64,000 nucleotides of DNA from Narthecium ossifragum (taxonomy: Eukaryota > Streptophyta > Magnoliopsida > Dioscoreales > Nartheciaceae): the NCBI GenBank assembly GCA_963920575.1, contig OY986972.1, positions 15,108,502 through 15,172,501 of the forward strand. Reading direction: 5' to 3'. Of the stretch, positions 44,756 through 56,719 are shown one piece after another (position 1 is the first letter of the stretch; every line of letters begins with the position of its first letter). The translations under genes were made by a program, and so were the position numbers. The notes beneath the pieces are model-generated. The model was given only the letters and a program-made list of their open reading frames with translations, did not search any database and was not told where the DNA came from.

Positions 44756-47126
44756 TGTCACACCCCGACCTACAAAACCCATCCAGAACGGGGTGTGAGG
44801 GTTCCTATCACTATTTATCTTCAATCGACGCGAGACAAAGCGGAAAAGACGGATAATTTAAACAATTGTATTCCAGATGCGAACAGATATTCAATTCATA
44901 TAACATCAGTTGTACTATTCAATAATTGATACAAAAGTCTTCCAAGAGACAGATTTATACAAAATCCCAAAAGTCCTCAAAATGTTTACAACATATATAT
45001 TATCAAAAAGGTACAACAGTTAATCCTACAGACAACCTCAAGCGCCTCTGGATGTACTCGTGCCGCCAAAGGCCGATCCTGCCGGCTCCACGGAAGAAGA
45101 ACTGCCGCATGCACCTGCAAACGCAGCCCGGGTAGGAGTGAGCGATAAGCTCAATAGGGTTCTACTCTACGACACACAGAAGGGAGGAAAACAACAACAG
45201 TGTTGTCACCCAGCTCAAGTCTAAAGGATGCCACGGGTCCCACAACCCTGTCGATGTCCCAAGGGCTCCTGCCATGAAACCTCTCTCCTGAACATGTTAC
45301 CAGGAGGCCACGAAACAGTAACATGCAAGATCACCCTTACCCAAGCAGGAATACCATGCCTTGGGGAACCACGTCGGGAACGCATCGATACCCATCCTTA
45401 GCACTTGGCCTTAGAAGACAACACGACCTCTAAACCTCGAACATTGATCAAAGTCAACTATCGCAAATCCTCAACACAAGAGATTCAGATTAATACAATC
45501 ACACCCTAATCCTGACTACCCAGCCACGACCCTAAGGCTAGATCCGAGCTACCCGAGAGTCTCGGATCGGCGACCCAAACCATCACCCGCCTAACCTCAA
45601 ATGCCTCTAATGCACACAATGCGTGAACCTATGCAAATATCTATCCTAGATGTCTCTACATGCCACATCATCAATTTCAGGTTCACAGATATACAATAGC
45701 CCTCGGCACTCGCCAGCAAGAGGCTAAGGTTCAACAATTCCTCATTAGCTAGCACTCATAGCTAGCACTCATAGCTAGCTAATGGCTATGCATACAATTA
45801 AGTAATTAACTAGAACCAAACATGTATCAAATGCAATCGAAACCATAGATTTGCCCGAAAAAGGGAAACTACTCGAATCAATCCTTAAACCGGATGGAAA
45901 ACCTTTGAAAACCCGATAAAATCCACATGTATACTTCCCAACATGTTTAGATGTTAATCACAAATCAAATCCATCCCAGAAAAGCCAGAAAACCAAGTTC
46001 AAGGGCCCACGGACGATGTCACGGTCGATCCGGCGATCGACCGTGAGACCAAGGCGGAGAAAACCAAGGACTATGGTCGATCCACTCATCGACCCTGGGA
46101 AGCCCAAAACCAACCAGCGCCAGACGGTCGATCCGACGGTCGACCGTCAGGTAAATGGCGAAAGGGAGGAGATTCCACGGTCGATCCATCCATCGACCGT
46201 GGGAGTCCAAAATCCCGACAGAGCCCGACGGTCGATGCGACGGTCGACCGTCAGGCCCAGAAAACACAAAATAATATTTGACGATCGATGCACCGATCGA
46301 TCGTCGAGCCTTAGGCACAGTTCATCAGAACAGTGCCGAAAATCCATTTTCTTGGATTTCAAGGATCTAATCAAGTTGGAAAACAATGAGATTTTGCACG
46401 CAAGTGTATTTCTCGGTGGGAAATCCAATGGTATAAAGAAATCACACTTTTGACGGTTAAATCTCCTATCTAGGTCCAAATGGGCGAAAACCGACAAAAA
46501 GACGATAATACGGAAACCAACCGTTAGAATACCGAATTTGCAACATAGGAATACAGGAAATGAACTACACCACATGTGCAAAGAGCTACAAAGAATTCTA
46601 ACATGTATTCCTACTGTGAAAGTACAATAAACCTATCCTAGGAGAACCCGATCCTAAGATCGAGGTAGAAACACCTACCTGAGCAAGTAGGGCAACTCCT
46701 CCACGCGTCCAACCAGTCGAGCCGCCAAGATCCGCACTCCGAAAGCAGCGTCTCCGAGCCCTAGCTCAGCCGAAGGAGAGAGAAGGGAAGAAAACGACAG
46801 GAGAAGAGAAGGAAAGAGAAGAAAGGGACAGGGCTTATATAGAAAATCCAGATCTATCTCAGCCGTCCGATTCGATCTTTCCCGATCGAGCTCCGATCTT
46901 CCGATCGGACGCACCCTAGAGATTCTAATCAAACACATACATCAATCCAAGGCCGTGGGTGCAACGCAGGTGTGAAACCAACCACCAGAGGGCATATTTA
47001 CCAAAATGCCCCCGGGGTCCAAACCGCCACTCGATCGCCCAATCGTGCCCGACGCGGAACCAAACCAACAGGAAACCGGCTCTCGACCCACGAGGTCGAG
47101 CCAGGTCAGAGGGACGGGCCCTCACA
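44756..47126 (-). repeat. Tekay-like LTR, left copy of inverted array
   Basis: On the minus strand TGTGAGGGCCCG..GGGGTGTGACA, 2371 bp, about 95% like 52067-54387 by eye. TATATAAG lies at 46834-46841. GTCGAC/GATC hairpins fill 46008-46310. A PPT lies to its right and a primer site to its left, so it is shared between two internal regions. Compared with the right copy it keeps about 105 bp around 45745-45850 that the other lacks. Confidence 0.92.
46008..46310 (-). repeat. Hairpin array in Tekay-like LTR (array F)
   Basis: Units include CACGGTCGATC-CGGC-GATCGACCGTG at 46020-46045 (11-bp perfect stem, 4-base loop) and GACGATCGAT-GCACCG-ATCGATCGTC at 46280-46305 (10-bp stem). Between them lie degenerate units spaced about 50-60 bp. 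Confidence 0.88.
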
Positions 47127-47307
47127 ACCTAACAACCTTAAAAAGAATTTCGTCCCGAAATTCAAGGTTGAAGCCGGGGGAAAAAGAAACAACTAGGCCT
47201 ACCTACACAAACAAGGCTACAACTAGGGCCGCCAACGCCCACAACAAGGAACTACCTGAAGAGGTGAACAGTCGGGGAAACTCCCGACGCATGCGATCCT
47301 CTCGCTC
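47127..47307 (-). other. 3' untranslated region and PPT of Tekay-like element
   Basis: On the minus strand a TTCTTTTTAAGGTTGTTAGGT tract abuts the LTR. The same position before the plus-oriented LTR reads TTCTTTAAGGGTGATAGGT (56701-56719). Confidence 0.7.
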
Positions 47308-48730
47308 CTAGGTCAGACTCTCTGCACTGCCGTGTCTCCACCTGACCATGACCAACGGTAACGATCTGCCTCTCAGCACCTGATCCCGTCTGTCCATGAT
47401 CTGTACTGGCTGCTCTATGTAGGTGCCGTCCTCCTCCACCTCGATGTCGTCGTGTCTGATCACGTGAGAAGGATCTGGAATATACTTCCGCATCATAGAA
47501 ACATGGACGGTGGGGTGAACTGCTGACATGTGCGGAGGTAGAGCCAACTGGTAGGCGACTGCTCCAACGCGCCTGACGATCTCAAATGGGCCAGTGAACC
47601 TCGACGCTAGCTTAGCCCTGCTACCAAACCTGATCGACCCTCTGCGTGGGGACACCTTCAGTAGCACTCTGTCACCAACTACGAACTCCAGGGGTCGTCG
47701 CCTGCGGTCTGTGTAGCTCTTCTACCTGCTCTGCGCTGTCAGAAGCCTCTGCCTGATCTGAGCCAACCTCTCTGATGACTGTCTGATGATGTCCGGACCA
47801 GTAAGGGACGCCTCCCCAACCTCTGTCCAACACACCGGTGAGCGACACGGTCTGCCGTACAACGCCTCAAAGGGTGCAAAACCCAAACTGGCCTGCAAAC
47901 TGTTGTTGTAGGCAAAAACTCCACCAAAGTCACGTGCTGCTCCCAAGTACCTCCAGCGTCTAGCACACATGCTCTGAGCATGTCCTCCAAGATCTGGATA
48001 GTCCGCTCTGACTGCTCGTCTGTCTGAGGGTGGAAAGCTGTGTTGAACGTCAGTGCTGTCCCCAAGGAGTCCTGGAAGCTGCTCCAGAACCTGCCGGTGA
48101 ATCTGGGATCTCTGTCTGACACTATCGACACTGGGATGCCATGCAGTCGTACCACCTCGTCAATGTACCTCTGGCTCAGTCTGGCAACTGGATTTGTTGT
48201 CCTCATGGGGAGGAAATGAGCCGATTTGGTCAATCGATCGACGATGACCCAAATCGCATCATTCCCTCTCGGTGACGAAGTCCATAGCTATATGTTCCCA
48301 CTTCCACTCTAGCACTGGAAGTGGCTGCAACATACCTAGGGTCCGCCTGTGCTCTACCTTCACCTTCTGACAGGTGAGGCATCTGGAAACGAACTCAGCT
48401 ACTGACCTCTTCATCCCGCACCACCAGAACTGTCGGCGAAGGTCGTGGTACATCTTGGTGCTCCCGGGGTGAACGGCGAAGCAGGAGTGGTGGAACTCGT
48501 GAAGGATCTCCTCTCGCAACGCCGGGTCTGCTGGAACTGCAACTCTGCCCCTGAAGAGTAGACCACTGTCTGCTGACACTGTCTCGCCCTCAACCGCGTG
48601 CTCGGTGCCGACCGTAGCACGGGTCTCCACGAGCTCTGGGTCTCCAGCCTGTGCCTCGATCACCCTGGCCAAAAGAACTGGAATGCTGCGAACAGCATAC
48701 AGGAAATCACCTGTCACCCGGTCCTCAAAG
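47308..48730 (-). pseudogene. pol: Tekay-like integrase with chromodomain
   Basis: The minus strand shows the HHCC domain (HEFHHSCFAVHPGSTKMYHD near 48510-48450, CLTCQKVKVEH near 48385), the core (EHIAMDFV near 48280, SIVSDRDPRFTG near 48120, HPQTDEQSERTIQ near 48035-47998) and a GPFEIV..AYQLALPP C-terminal region. A chromodomain follows (YIEQPVQIMDRRDQVLRG near 47420-47365, VRWRHGSAESLT). Chromodomains can direct insertion to marked heterochromatin. A TAG (47308-47310) ends it exactly where the conserved Trp should be; the copy near 56565 has TGG there. Frameshifts occur near 48255, 47965-47740 and 47720-47670. Confidence 0.9.
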
Positions 48731-50023
48731 TCAAGCCCAAACTGACTGACTGTCTCCAGCATCTGCCACTGCCGAGCTGACACTGCTGCCAAGGTCACTC
48801 TGCTGTCTCTGGTCCGCCTGCTGAGTGGTCCGCCTGCTGAGAGCGTCTGCAACGACGTTTGCCTTACCAAGGTGGTAATGCAACTCGAAGTCGTAGTCCT
48901 CTAGAAGTTCCATCCACCGCCGCTGCCTGAGGTTGAGGTCACGCTGGGTAAATACGTGCCTCAAACTCTTATGATCAGAGTACACCGAGAACTGCTCCCC
49001 GTAGAGGTAGTGCTGCCACGTCTTCAGAGCGAAGACAACCGCTGCAAGCTCGAGATCGTGGACTGGATAGTTCCTCTCATGGGTCTTCAGCTGCCTGGAA
49101 CCGTAGGCTACCACACGGCCCTCTTGCATAAGCACACAACCTAGACCCTCCCCACTGGCGTCGCAATAGACACTGTAACCGACGCCTCGCTCTGGAACTA
49201 TAAGGATCGGTGCACTCGTCAGCCTAGTCCTCAACTGGATGAAAGCCCGCTCACAAGCCTCGTCCCAAACAAATGGGACCGCCTTCTGTGTCAACCTAGT
49301 CAGCGGCCCTGCAACCCTGGAGAAGTCCCGCACGAACCTCCGGTAGTAACCCGCCAAGCCGAGGAAGCTGCGGACCTCGAACACCGTCGCCGGTCTCTGC
49401 CACTGTAGCACTGCCTCGATCTTGGCTTGATCAACTGAAATACCTGCCGCTGACACCCCGTGCCCCAGAAACTGCACCTCAGGAAGCCAGAACTCACATT
49501 TGGAGGCTTTGGCATATAGCCTATGCCCCCTCAATAACTGCAACACTGTCCTCTGATGCTACCCGTGCTCCTCCGCAGTACGTGAGTAGACTAGGATGTC
49601 GTCGATGAAAACCACCACGAACTGATCTAAGTACGGTCGGAAGACCCTCTGCATCAGATTCATGAACGCCGCTGGTGCGTTTGTCAAGCCGAACGGCATC
49701 ACCGTGAACTCGTACAACCCGTACCTCGTACGAAAAGCCGTCTTCGGGATGTCGCAATCCCGAATCCGCAACTGGTGATAGCCGGTACGGAGATCGATCT
49801 TCAAAAAGACCGAAGAGCCTCGGAGCCGGTCGAACAAGTCATCGATCCTCGGCATCGGAAACTTGTTCTTCACCGTCACCCTGTTCAGCTTTCTGTAATC
49901 AATGCAAAGACGAAGCGTACCGTCCTTCTTCCTTGCGAACAATACAGGAGCTGCCCAAGGCGACGTGCTGGGACGGATGAAACCTCTGCCGATCAACCCG
50001 TCCAGCTGGACCCTCAGCTCCTT
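48731..50023 (-). pseudogene. pol: Tekay-like reverse transcriptase and RNase H
   Basis: RT on the minus strand: [20 protein letters not shown] near 49975, [14 protein letters not shown] near 49910, [20 protein letters not shown] near 49700 and the active site [12 protein letters not shown] near 49610. RNase [16 protein letters not shown] near 49170, [20 protein letters not shown] near 48985-48930 and [13 protein letters not shown] near 48870-48830. A TAG separates it from the protease side at 50024, and another stop lies at 49557-49561. The closing frame is shifted into integrase near 48730-48870. Confidence 0.9.
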
Positions 50024-51223
50024 CTACTCTGCTGGTGCCATCCTGAAAGCTGACAGAGAGATCGGACCGGTACCCGGCACAAGATCTATCTGGAAGTCTA
50101 CTGCTCTGGAAGGAGGAAGGCCCGGTAACTCGTCTGGGAAGACGTCAACAAACTCACAAACCACTGTAGGTAAACTGCCCTCTCGACTGCCCTCTACAGG
50201 GAACAAGGAAAGGCGTACCAGTAAAGCTGACAGCTGGCCCTCGCGCCTGGGAAAGCAACCACACAAGAGGGAATCGGCTGACTGGCGATCCCCTACCAAG
50301 ACGAAACGAGTGCCATCAGGTGTCCAAGCAGTCACCCTATGACGGCCACAGTCGATGACGGCTCGGTATGAAGTCAGCCAATCCATACCGAGAATCACGT
50401 CGAACCCGACCATGTCTAGCACCCGAAGGTTTAGAAAGACACGGAGGCTCCCAACCTCCAACTCGCAAGAACGGCAGATCAGCTCAATACGAGCCCCACC
50501 GCCGACGGGTGTGTCTAAGTGTAGTGTGACCCCAAGTGGCTCAGTCTCTAGCCCTAGCGATGCCACACAGTCGCTAGCTACAAAGGAATGAGACACCCCA
50601 GAATCTATCAGAACATCTACAAATGAACTGAAAAGCTGAAAGGTACCTCTGAGAACAGGAGGGTCAACTGGAGCTGGTGGAAGTGCTAGAGTCTGCTGGG
50701 GTGGCGGGTACTGGTAGGGCTGAAAAGGTGGTTGAACGAAGTCTGGGTACTCGCGGTCTGGAAGTGCGTACACTCCCCCTCTGGGTCCGCCTCGACCTCT
50801 GCCACGACCTCTGCCTCTCCCGGCTCCTGGTGTCCACCAACCTACACCTGCTCCGCCACGAGCGAACTGTGCCCTCAACGTCGGACAGTCTCGGCGAAAG
50901 TGCCCTGTCTGCCGGCACTCGAAGCACACAGGAGGTCCAAGCGCTAGCTGTTGGCTCTGGCCTCCTCCGGACGTCTGCCCCTGAGGCCCAGGCGGAAGAA
51001 GTGGCTGGCCTCCCTGCTTGGGCTGCTGCTGGTACTGGGGTGGGTAACGCTGGTATGGCTGCTGGCGTCGTGGGTACCTCTGCTGCCTCCACGAACCTCT
51101 CCTGCCCTGAGCTGCTCTCTGTGGCTGTCCTCCGCCACTGGTGCTCGCAGACGACGCAGGCTGGACTGCCCTGGACCCTGGCTCCTGCAACTGAGCCTCA
51201 ACTGCCAAGGCACAGTCCAGCAC
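50024..51223 (-). pseudogene. gag-PR: Tekay-like gag C-terminus, CCHC knuckle and protease
   Basis: On the minus strand a Gln/Pro-rich segment leads to the CCHC knuckle CFECRQTGHFRRDC near 50925-50880, then an Arg/Gly-rich patch. The retropepsin follows: VDVLIDSGVSHSFVASDC near 50625-50570 (DSGV where DTGA is usual) and DVILGMDWL near 50400-50375. It then reads into the RT leader (VFPDELPGLPPSRAVDFQID near 50145-50085). The run of about 400 codons is the longest open stretch in the element. It stops one codon group before RT. Confidence 0.9.
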
Positions 51224-51887
51224 CTTTGCGTACGTGGTAGCGCGTTGAGCAGCGATCAGCCGCCTGAGCTCGGGCCTAAGCCCCCACTAGAACTGCTCAG
51301 CTCTGGCAAGAGGGTCCGCCGACACCGCACCGGCGAATCTGACAAGTCTGGTGAACCTAGCAGCGTACTGAACTACCGACTGAGTACCCTGAGAGAGGGT
51401 CTGGTACTCACGAAGAACGAAACACGGCCCACGATGGGTCACTCCCATCCCTGGCGGCCTGGAAAAAGCACCACCAGTCCAAAGCATCCCCGTCAAGCTA
51501 GAACGCGGCAAGTCTGACCCAAACCCGGTCATCCTGGACGAAAAGAGTGGCAACGACGCGACTGACTCTCTCCAGCCAGTCGTCCGCCACCGCTGGGTCG
51601 CCTCCAGCACCGCTGAACCTAGGCGGGTTCAGCCTCTGGAAGTCGACCACCGCTATCGCAACAGCACGCTGGTCGAGTGGAGCAGAGACCTCCTCGGCGA
51701 TGAACGAAGCACCCTCCTCCATCACGACCTCAATCCTCGGCTCTGGCTCTCGTGCAGGTACATCGGGCACGGCTGCGTTGGCCCCTAAGGCCCGTTGGGT
51801 AGTGCGCTCGTCGCGCGCGGTACCCTGACCCAACACTGGACAGCTAGCCCGGCTCCCTACCATCTGCACGTTTACCAGAGAAGACAA
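51224..51887 (-). pseudogene. gag: Tekay-like gag N-terminal half
   Basis: On the minus strand gag starts near 51863 (MVGSRASCPVLGQGTARDER) and continues DFQRLNPPRFSGAGGDPAVADDW. A frameshift near 51560-51500 follows, then EYQTLSQGTQSVVQYAARFTRLVRFA near 51410-51335. A TAG near 51285 and a further shift lie before the next segment. Gag of this type assembles the capsid. Confidence 0.85.
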
Positions 51888-52051
51888 GTGACCACCCGTA
51901 AGAAATCAAAACACAGCAGCAATCATTAAAGCAAAAGCATAACACACATGAGCACGATCAAGCACACATGGATACTCTACTCCTAGAACTGTCCCAAACC
52001 GTGCTCAAAACCTTACCGCAAGCCTAATCCTATCCCTGGGACCTACAACGT

Positions 52052-52064
52052 GCTCTGATACCAA
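52052..52064 (-). promoter_or_regulatory. tRNA-Met primer binding site (right copy)
   Basis: TTGGTATCAGAGC on the minus strand, two bases from the LTR end. Confidence 0.88.
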
Positions 52065-52066
52065 GT

Positions 52067-54387
52067 TGTCACACCCCGACCCAGAAAACCCATTCAGGAC
52101 GGGGCGTGAGGGTTCCTATCACTATTTATCTTCAATCGGCGCGAGACAAAGTGGAAAAGACGGATAATTTAAACAATTGTATTCCAGAGGCGAACAGATA
52201 TTCAATTCATATAACATCAGTTATACTATTCAATAATTGATACAAAAGTCTTCCAAGAGACAGATTTATACAAAATCTCAAAAGTCCTCAAAATGTTTAC
52301 AACATATATATTATCAAAAAGTTACAACAGTTAATCCTCCAGACAACCTCAAGCGCCTCTGAATGTACTCGCGCCGCCAAAGGCCGATCCTGCCGGCTCC
52401 ACGGAAGAAGAACCACCGCCTGCACCTGCAAACGCAGCCCGGGTAGGAGTGAGCGATAAGCTCAGTAGGGTTCTACTCTACGACACATAGAAGGGAGGAA
52501 AACAACAACAATGTTGTCTCCCAGCTCAAGTCTAAAGGATGCCACGGGTCCCACAACCCTGTCGATGTCCCAAGGGCTCCTGCCATGAAACCTCTCTCCC
52601 GAACATGTTACCAGGAGGCCACGAAACAGTAACATGCAAGATCACCCTTACCTAAGCAGGAATACCATGCCATGGGGAACCACGTCGGGAACGCATCGAC
52701 ACCCATCCTTAGAACTTGGCCTTGGAAGACAACACGACCTCTAAACCTCGAACATTGATCAAAGTCAACCATCGCAAATCCTCAACACAAGATATTCAGA
52801 TTAATACAATCACACCCTAATCCTAACTACCCAGCCACGGCCCTAAGGCTAGATCCGAGCTACCCGAGAGACTCGGATCGGTGACCCAAACCATCGCCCC
52901 CCTAACCTCAAATCCCTCTAATGCACACAATGCGTAAACCTATGCAAACATCTATCCTAGATGTCTCTATATGCCACATCATCAATTTCAGGTTCACAGA
53001 TATACATTAGCCCTCGGCACTCGCTGGCAAGAGGCTAAGGTTCCCAACATGTTTAGATTTGCCCGGAAAAGGGAAACTACTTGAATCGATCCTTAAACCC
53101 GATGGAAAACCTTTGAAAACCTCATAAAATCCACATGTATACTTCCCAACATGTTTAGATGTTAATCACAAATCAAATCTATCCCAGAAAAGCCAGAACA
53201 CCAAGTTCAAGGGCCCACGAACGATGTCACGGTCGATCCCGCGATCGACCGTGAGGCCACGGACGATGTCACGGTCGATCCCGCGATCGACCGTGAGACC
53301 AAGGCGGAGAAAACCAAGGACTACGGTCGATCCACTCATCGACCCTGGGAAGCCCAAAACCAAACAGCGCCTGACGGTCGATGCGACGGTCGATCCGACG
53401 GTCGACTGTCAGGTAAATGGCGAAAGGGAGGAGATCCCGCGGTCGGTCCATCCATCGACTGTGGGAGTCCAAAATCCCGACAGAGCCCGACGGTCGATGC
53501 GACGGTCGACCATCAGGCCCAGAAAACGCAAAACAATACTTGACGGTCGATGTACCGATTGTCCGTCGAACCTTGGGCACAGTTCATCAGAACAGTGCTG
53601 AAAATCAACTTTCTTGGATTTCAAGGATCAAATGAAGTTTGAAAACAATGAGATTTTGTAAGCAAGTGTATTTCTCGGTGGGGAATCCAATGGTATAAAG
53701 AAATCACACTTTTGAAGGTTAGATCTTCTATCTAGGTCCAAATGGGCGAAAACCGACAAAAAGGCGATAATACGGAAACCAACCGTTAAAATACCGAATT
53801 TGCAACGTAGGAATACAGGAAATGCACTACACCACATGTGTAAAGAGCTACAAAGCATTCTAACATGTATTCCTACAGCGAAAGTACAATAAACCTATCG
53901 TAGGAGAACCCGATCTTAACATCGAGGTAGAAACACCTACCTGAGCAAGTAGGGCAGCTCCTCCACGCGTCCAACCAGTCGAGCCGCCAAGATCCGCACT
54001 CCGAAAGCCGCGTCTCCGAGCCCTAGCTCAGCCGAAGGAGAGAGAAGGGAAGAAAACGACAGGAGAAGAGAAGGAAAGAGAAAAAAGGGACAGTGTTTAT
54101 TAGAAAATCCAGATCTATCTCAGCCGTCCGATTCGATCTTTCCCGATCGAGCTCCGATCTTCCGATCGGACGCACCCTAGAGATTCTAATCAAACATATA
54201 CATCAATCCAAGGCCGTGGGAGCAACGCGGGTGTGAAACCGACCACCAGAGGGCATATTTATCAAAATGCCCCCGGGGTCCAAACCACCACACGAACGCC
54301 CGATCGTGCCCGACGCGGAACCAAATCAACAGGAAACCGGCGCTCGACCCACGCGGTCGAGCCAGGTCAGAGGGACGGGCCCTCACA
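52067..54387 (-). repeat. Tekay-like LTR, right copy (5' LTR of the inverted element)
   Basis: TGTGAGGGCCCG..GGGGTGTGACA on the minus strand, 2321 bp. Its array at 53216-53570 has one extra 42-bp hairpin unit relative to the left copy. The TATATAAG seen in the left copy is changed to TAATAAAC-like sequence near 54095-54102, so this 5' LTR probably lost its TATA box. The right edge falls inside an outer, plus-oriented RT at GATGC. Confidence 0.92.
53216..53570 (-). repeat. Hairpin array in Tekay-like LTR (array G)
   Basis: CACGGTCGATC-CCGC-GATCGACCGTG occurs perfectly at 53228-53253 and again at 53270-53295, a 42-bp tandem duplication. Degenerate units follow about every 50-60 bp. Confidence 0.88.
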
Positions 54388-56719
54388 GATGCTGTTTGGT
54401 CTGACGAACGCACCAGCAACCTTCACAGATGTGATGTGGAGGATCTTCAGGCCGTATCCTGATCAGTTGCAGTGGCGTCGTCGACAGCATCATATCTACT
54501 GGCGCGTTGAGGAGGAGCACGAGCGATGTTTGGCGTTTGCATCGCAGCTGCCGAGGGTGTATCGGCGTTATTTGGCTACCAGCTCGAGGTGTTAGCCTTC
54601 AGAGGCAGGTTTCAACCGACAGGCAGTCTCAGCGGCAGGCAGATCGATTGATTCAGCTGGGCTTGACACAGATGTGCGACGGCAGAGGTCGGAGATGGTG
54701 TTCGAGATTCAGTGGAGGCATCTTCAAGACCGCGGGACCGTTGACCAGAGTGACCAGGAGACTGGAGCTTTTGCCTTAAAGTCACTGAGTCAGTGCCTTT
54801 AAGGGTGATAGCCACTAGCAGTTGTTAGAGTGGCTAGAGCAGGTTTGGCGGATTGTCAGCTCATCGAAGACAGACAGTCAGTTGGATCGGGTTTCGAGGA
54901 TCAGATTTCCAGATGACTTTCCCTTTGGTGGTTGCAGCATCCCAGCTCTCCCGACCAGAGTGATATAGGCCCAGGGTATGTGTCCGGAGCTCGTGGAGAT
55001 CCGTGCTGCGGTTGGTACCGAGCACGTGACTGTGGGCTGGATAGCATCAGCAGATCGCAAGTTGTGCTTCGTTAACAGTGTTGCAGATCCGGCAGATCTA
55101 TTGCAGCCTCCCTTACTGTGTCAGAGTGGGAGCGGAATCACACCATGGCAGACGTCATCACCAGATTGCAGGAGGCAGCTGAGTCAAGTACGTCCCACAG
55201 CCAGAGTTTGCCTATTCCAGCAGCCATCAGTCCAGACGGATGCAGTTCCATTCTAGGCGTAGCACGACAGTTCGTGTCGTTCATCCGATTGCTCAACCGA
55301 GGTTGTTGAGGTATCATCCACCATCCCAGACGTCGTCAGACAATCCTCAAAGAGATTAGCACAGAGCAGACGAGAGAGCTACTCAGGTCAGAGGCGATGA
55401 TCTTTGGAGTTCCCAGTTCCTGGCAGAGTGTTCCTGAAGGTCCCTTCGTGTAGAGGACCAGTCAGAGTTGGCAGAGGGCAGAAACCAGATGAGGTGGAGG
55501 CCGAGGCAACTCTACTCCGAGAGTCTGCACCAAAACCATGACGGCGTGGAGCGACGACGACATCGAGCCTACAGAGATTCCTGACAGCTTTAGTAGACAG
55601 TTGATAGCACTCCAGGGGTGGAGTAGCAGATCCAGAGTTGCACGAGGACATCCTACGGGAGGGTCACTCCTCTCATATTGTTGTTCATTCAAGGGGCATG
55701 GAGATATATCATGGGTTTCGTCATAAGCTAGTTGGCACCAGATTAGAGATCTGGTGCAGAGATCAGATTCAGGATTAGATGCAGAGATCAGATTCAGGAT
55801 CAGATGCAGAGATCAGATTCAGGATCAGATGCAGAGATCAGATTCAGGACCAGATTCAGAGGTCAGATCCAGAGACCAGATGCAGAGGTCAGGTCAGCAC
55901 ATACACCACATGTGAGAGGAGTATGTGTGCCACATAACAGTCCACCTGTCAGAGAGGTGATCAGATGGCGCGATCCTTCAGTTTTCATCACTCCAGAACA
56001 TGATTCCAGGATCACAGACAGATTCCAGTACAGCTCTTAGGAGTCGATGATCACAGCGTTGACTTCCAGCACAGCATCTCGCGGTACAGATGGACAGACG
56101 GTCAGAGAGGACCATTCAGATCCATGGTGACGTGCTTAGAGCACGTATTGATGATGCAGATGTCAGACGACGAGAGCACATCCTCATGGCGGAGTCTGCC
56201 TACTTTCGCAATTGACGGCTCAGCACCAGCGTTGCACCTTTTGAGGTAGAGAGATCAGTGCAGATCAGGTCAGAGGTGGCAGCCGTTAGAGTTCGCACTT
56301 GGCGACAGAGGGTTTGCTTGCAGATCGGATCAATCTTACGCACTTGTCAGTTGCGTGTCCTACCGTCACATATTCGATGTTGAAGAAGTACATTCAGTAT
56401 CAGTCCCACATGATCAGACACGACGACATCGTAGTCGAGGAGGACGTCGCCTACATAGGGCAGCCAGTGCAGATTGTGGGCAGACTAGATCAGATGCTGA
56501 GAGACAGATCGATACTATTGGTGATGGTCAGATAGAGGCATGGTAGTGCAGAGAGCTTGACGTGGGGGCGAGGGGATCGCGTGTGCCAGAGTTCCCCGGC
56601 TGTTTGACCCAGCAGGTAGTTCCCTTTGTGTGGGAGTTCGTGCCAATAGGACTAGTTGGTTCTTCTTTTCCGGCCCTACCCTTGAATTTCGGGAAGAAAT
56701 TTCTTTAAGGGTGATAGGT
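54388..56719 (+). pseudogene. pol: Remnant of plus-oriented Tekay-like pol and 3' region
   Basis: It starts inside RT at [20 protein letters not shown]. RNase H-like FKTAGPLTRVTRR lies near 54728, a pre-integrase segment PELVEIRAAVGTEHVTV near 54983, and the chromodomain region YIGQPVQIVGRLDQMLRD near 56452 and SAESLTWGRGDRV near 56550. Most of RNase H and the integrase core are eroded by indels, and 55760-55890 is a 25-bp minisatellite. It ends with the PPT TTCTTTAAGGGTGATAGGT. It is the interrupted older host element of the inverted array. Confidence 0.75.
55760..55890 (+). repeat. 25-bp minisatellite
   Basis: AGATCAGATTCAGGAT.AGATGCAG starts at 55760, 55785, 55810 and 55835 with almost no divergence, then degenerate units to about 55890. 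It expanded within former integrase-coding sequence. Confidence 0.9.

Noticed and set aside
46016..46453. Arg-rich open frames such as MSRSIRRSTVRPRRRKP on both strands
   Set aside because: They are read-through of the GTCGAC/GATC array, whose period gives open frames by chance; similar frames occur at 53224, 57575 and 57675.
50677..51517. Plus-strand frames opposite the Tekay-like gag
   Set aside because: Shadows of the minus-strand gag-protease, which has a zinc knuckle and retropepsin motifs.
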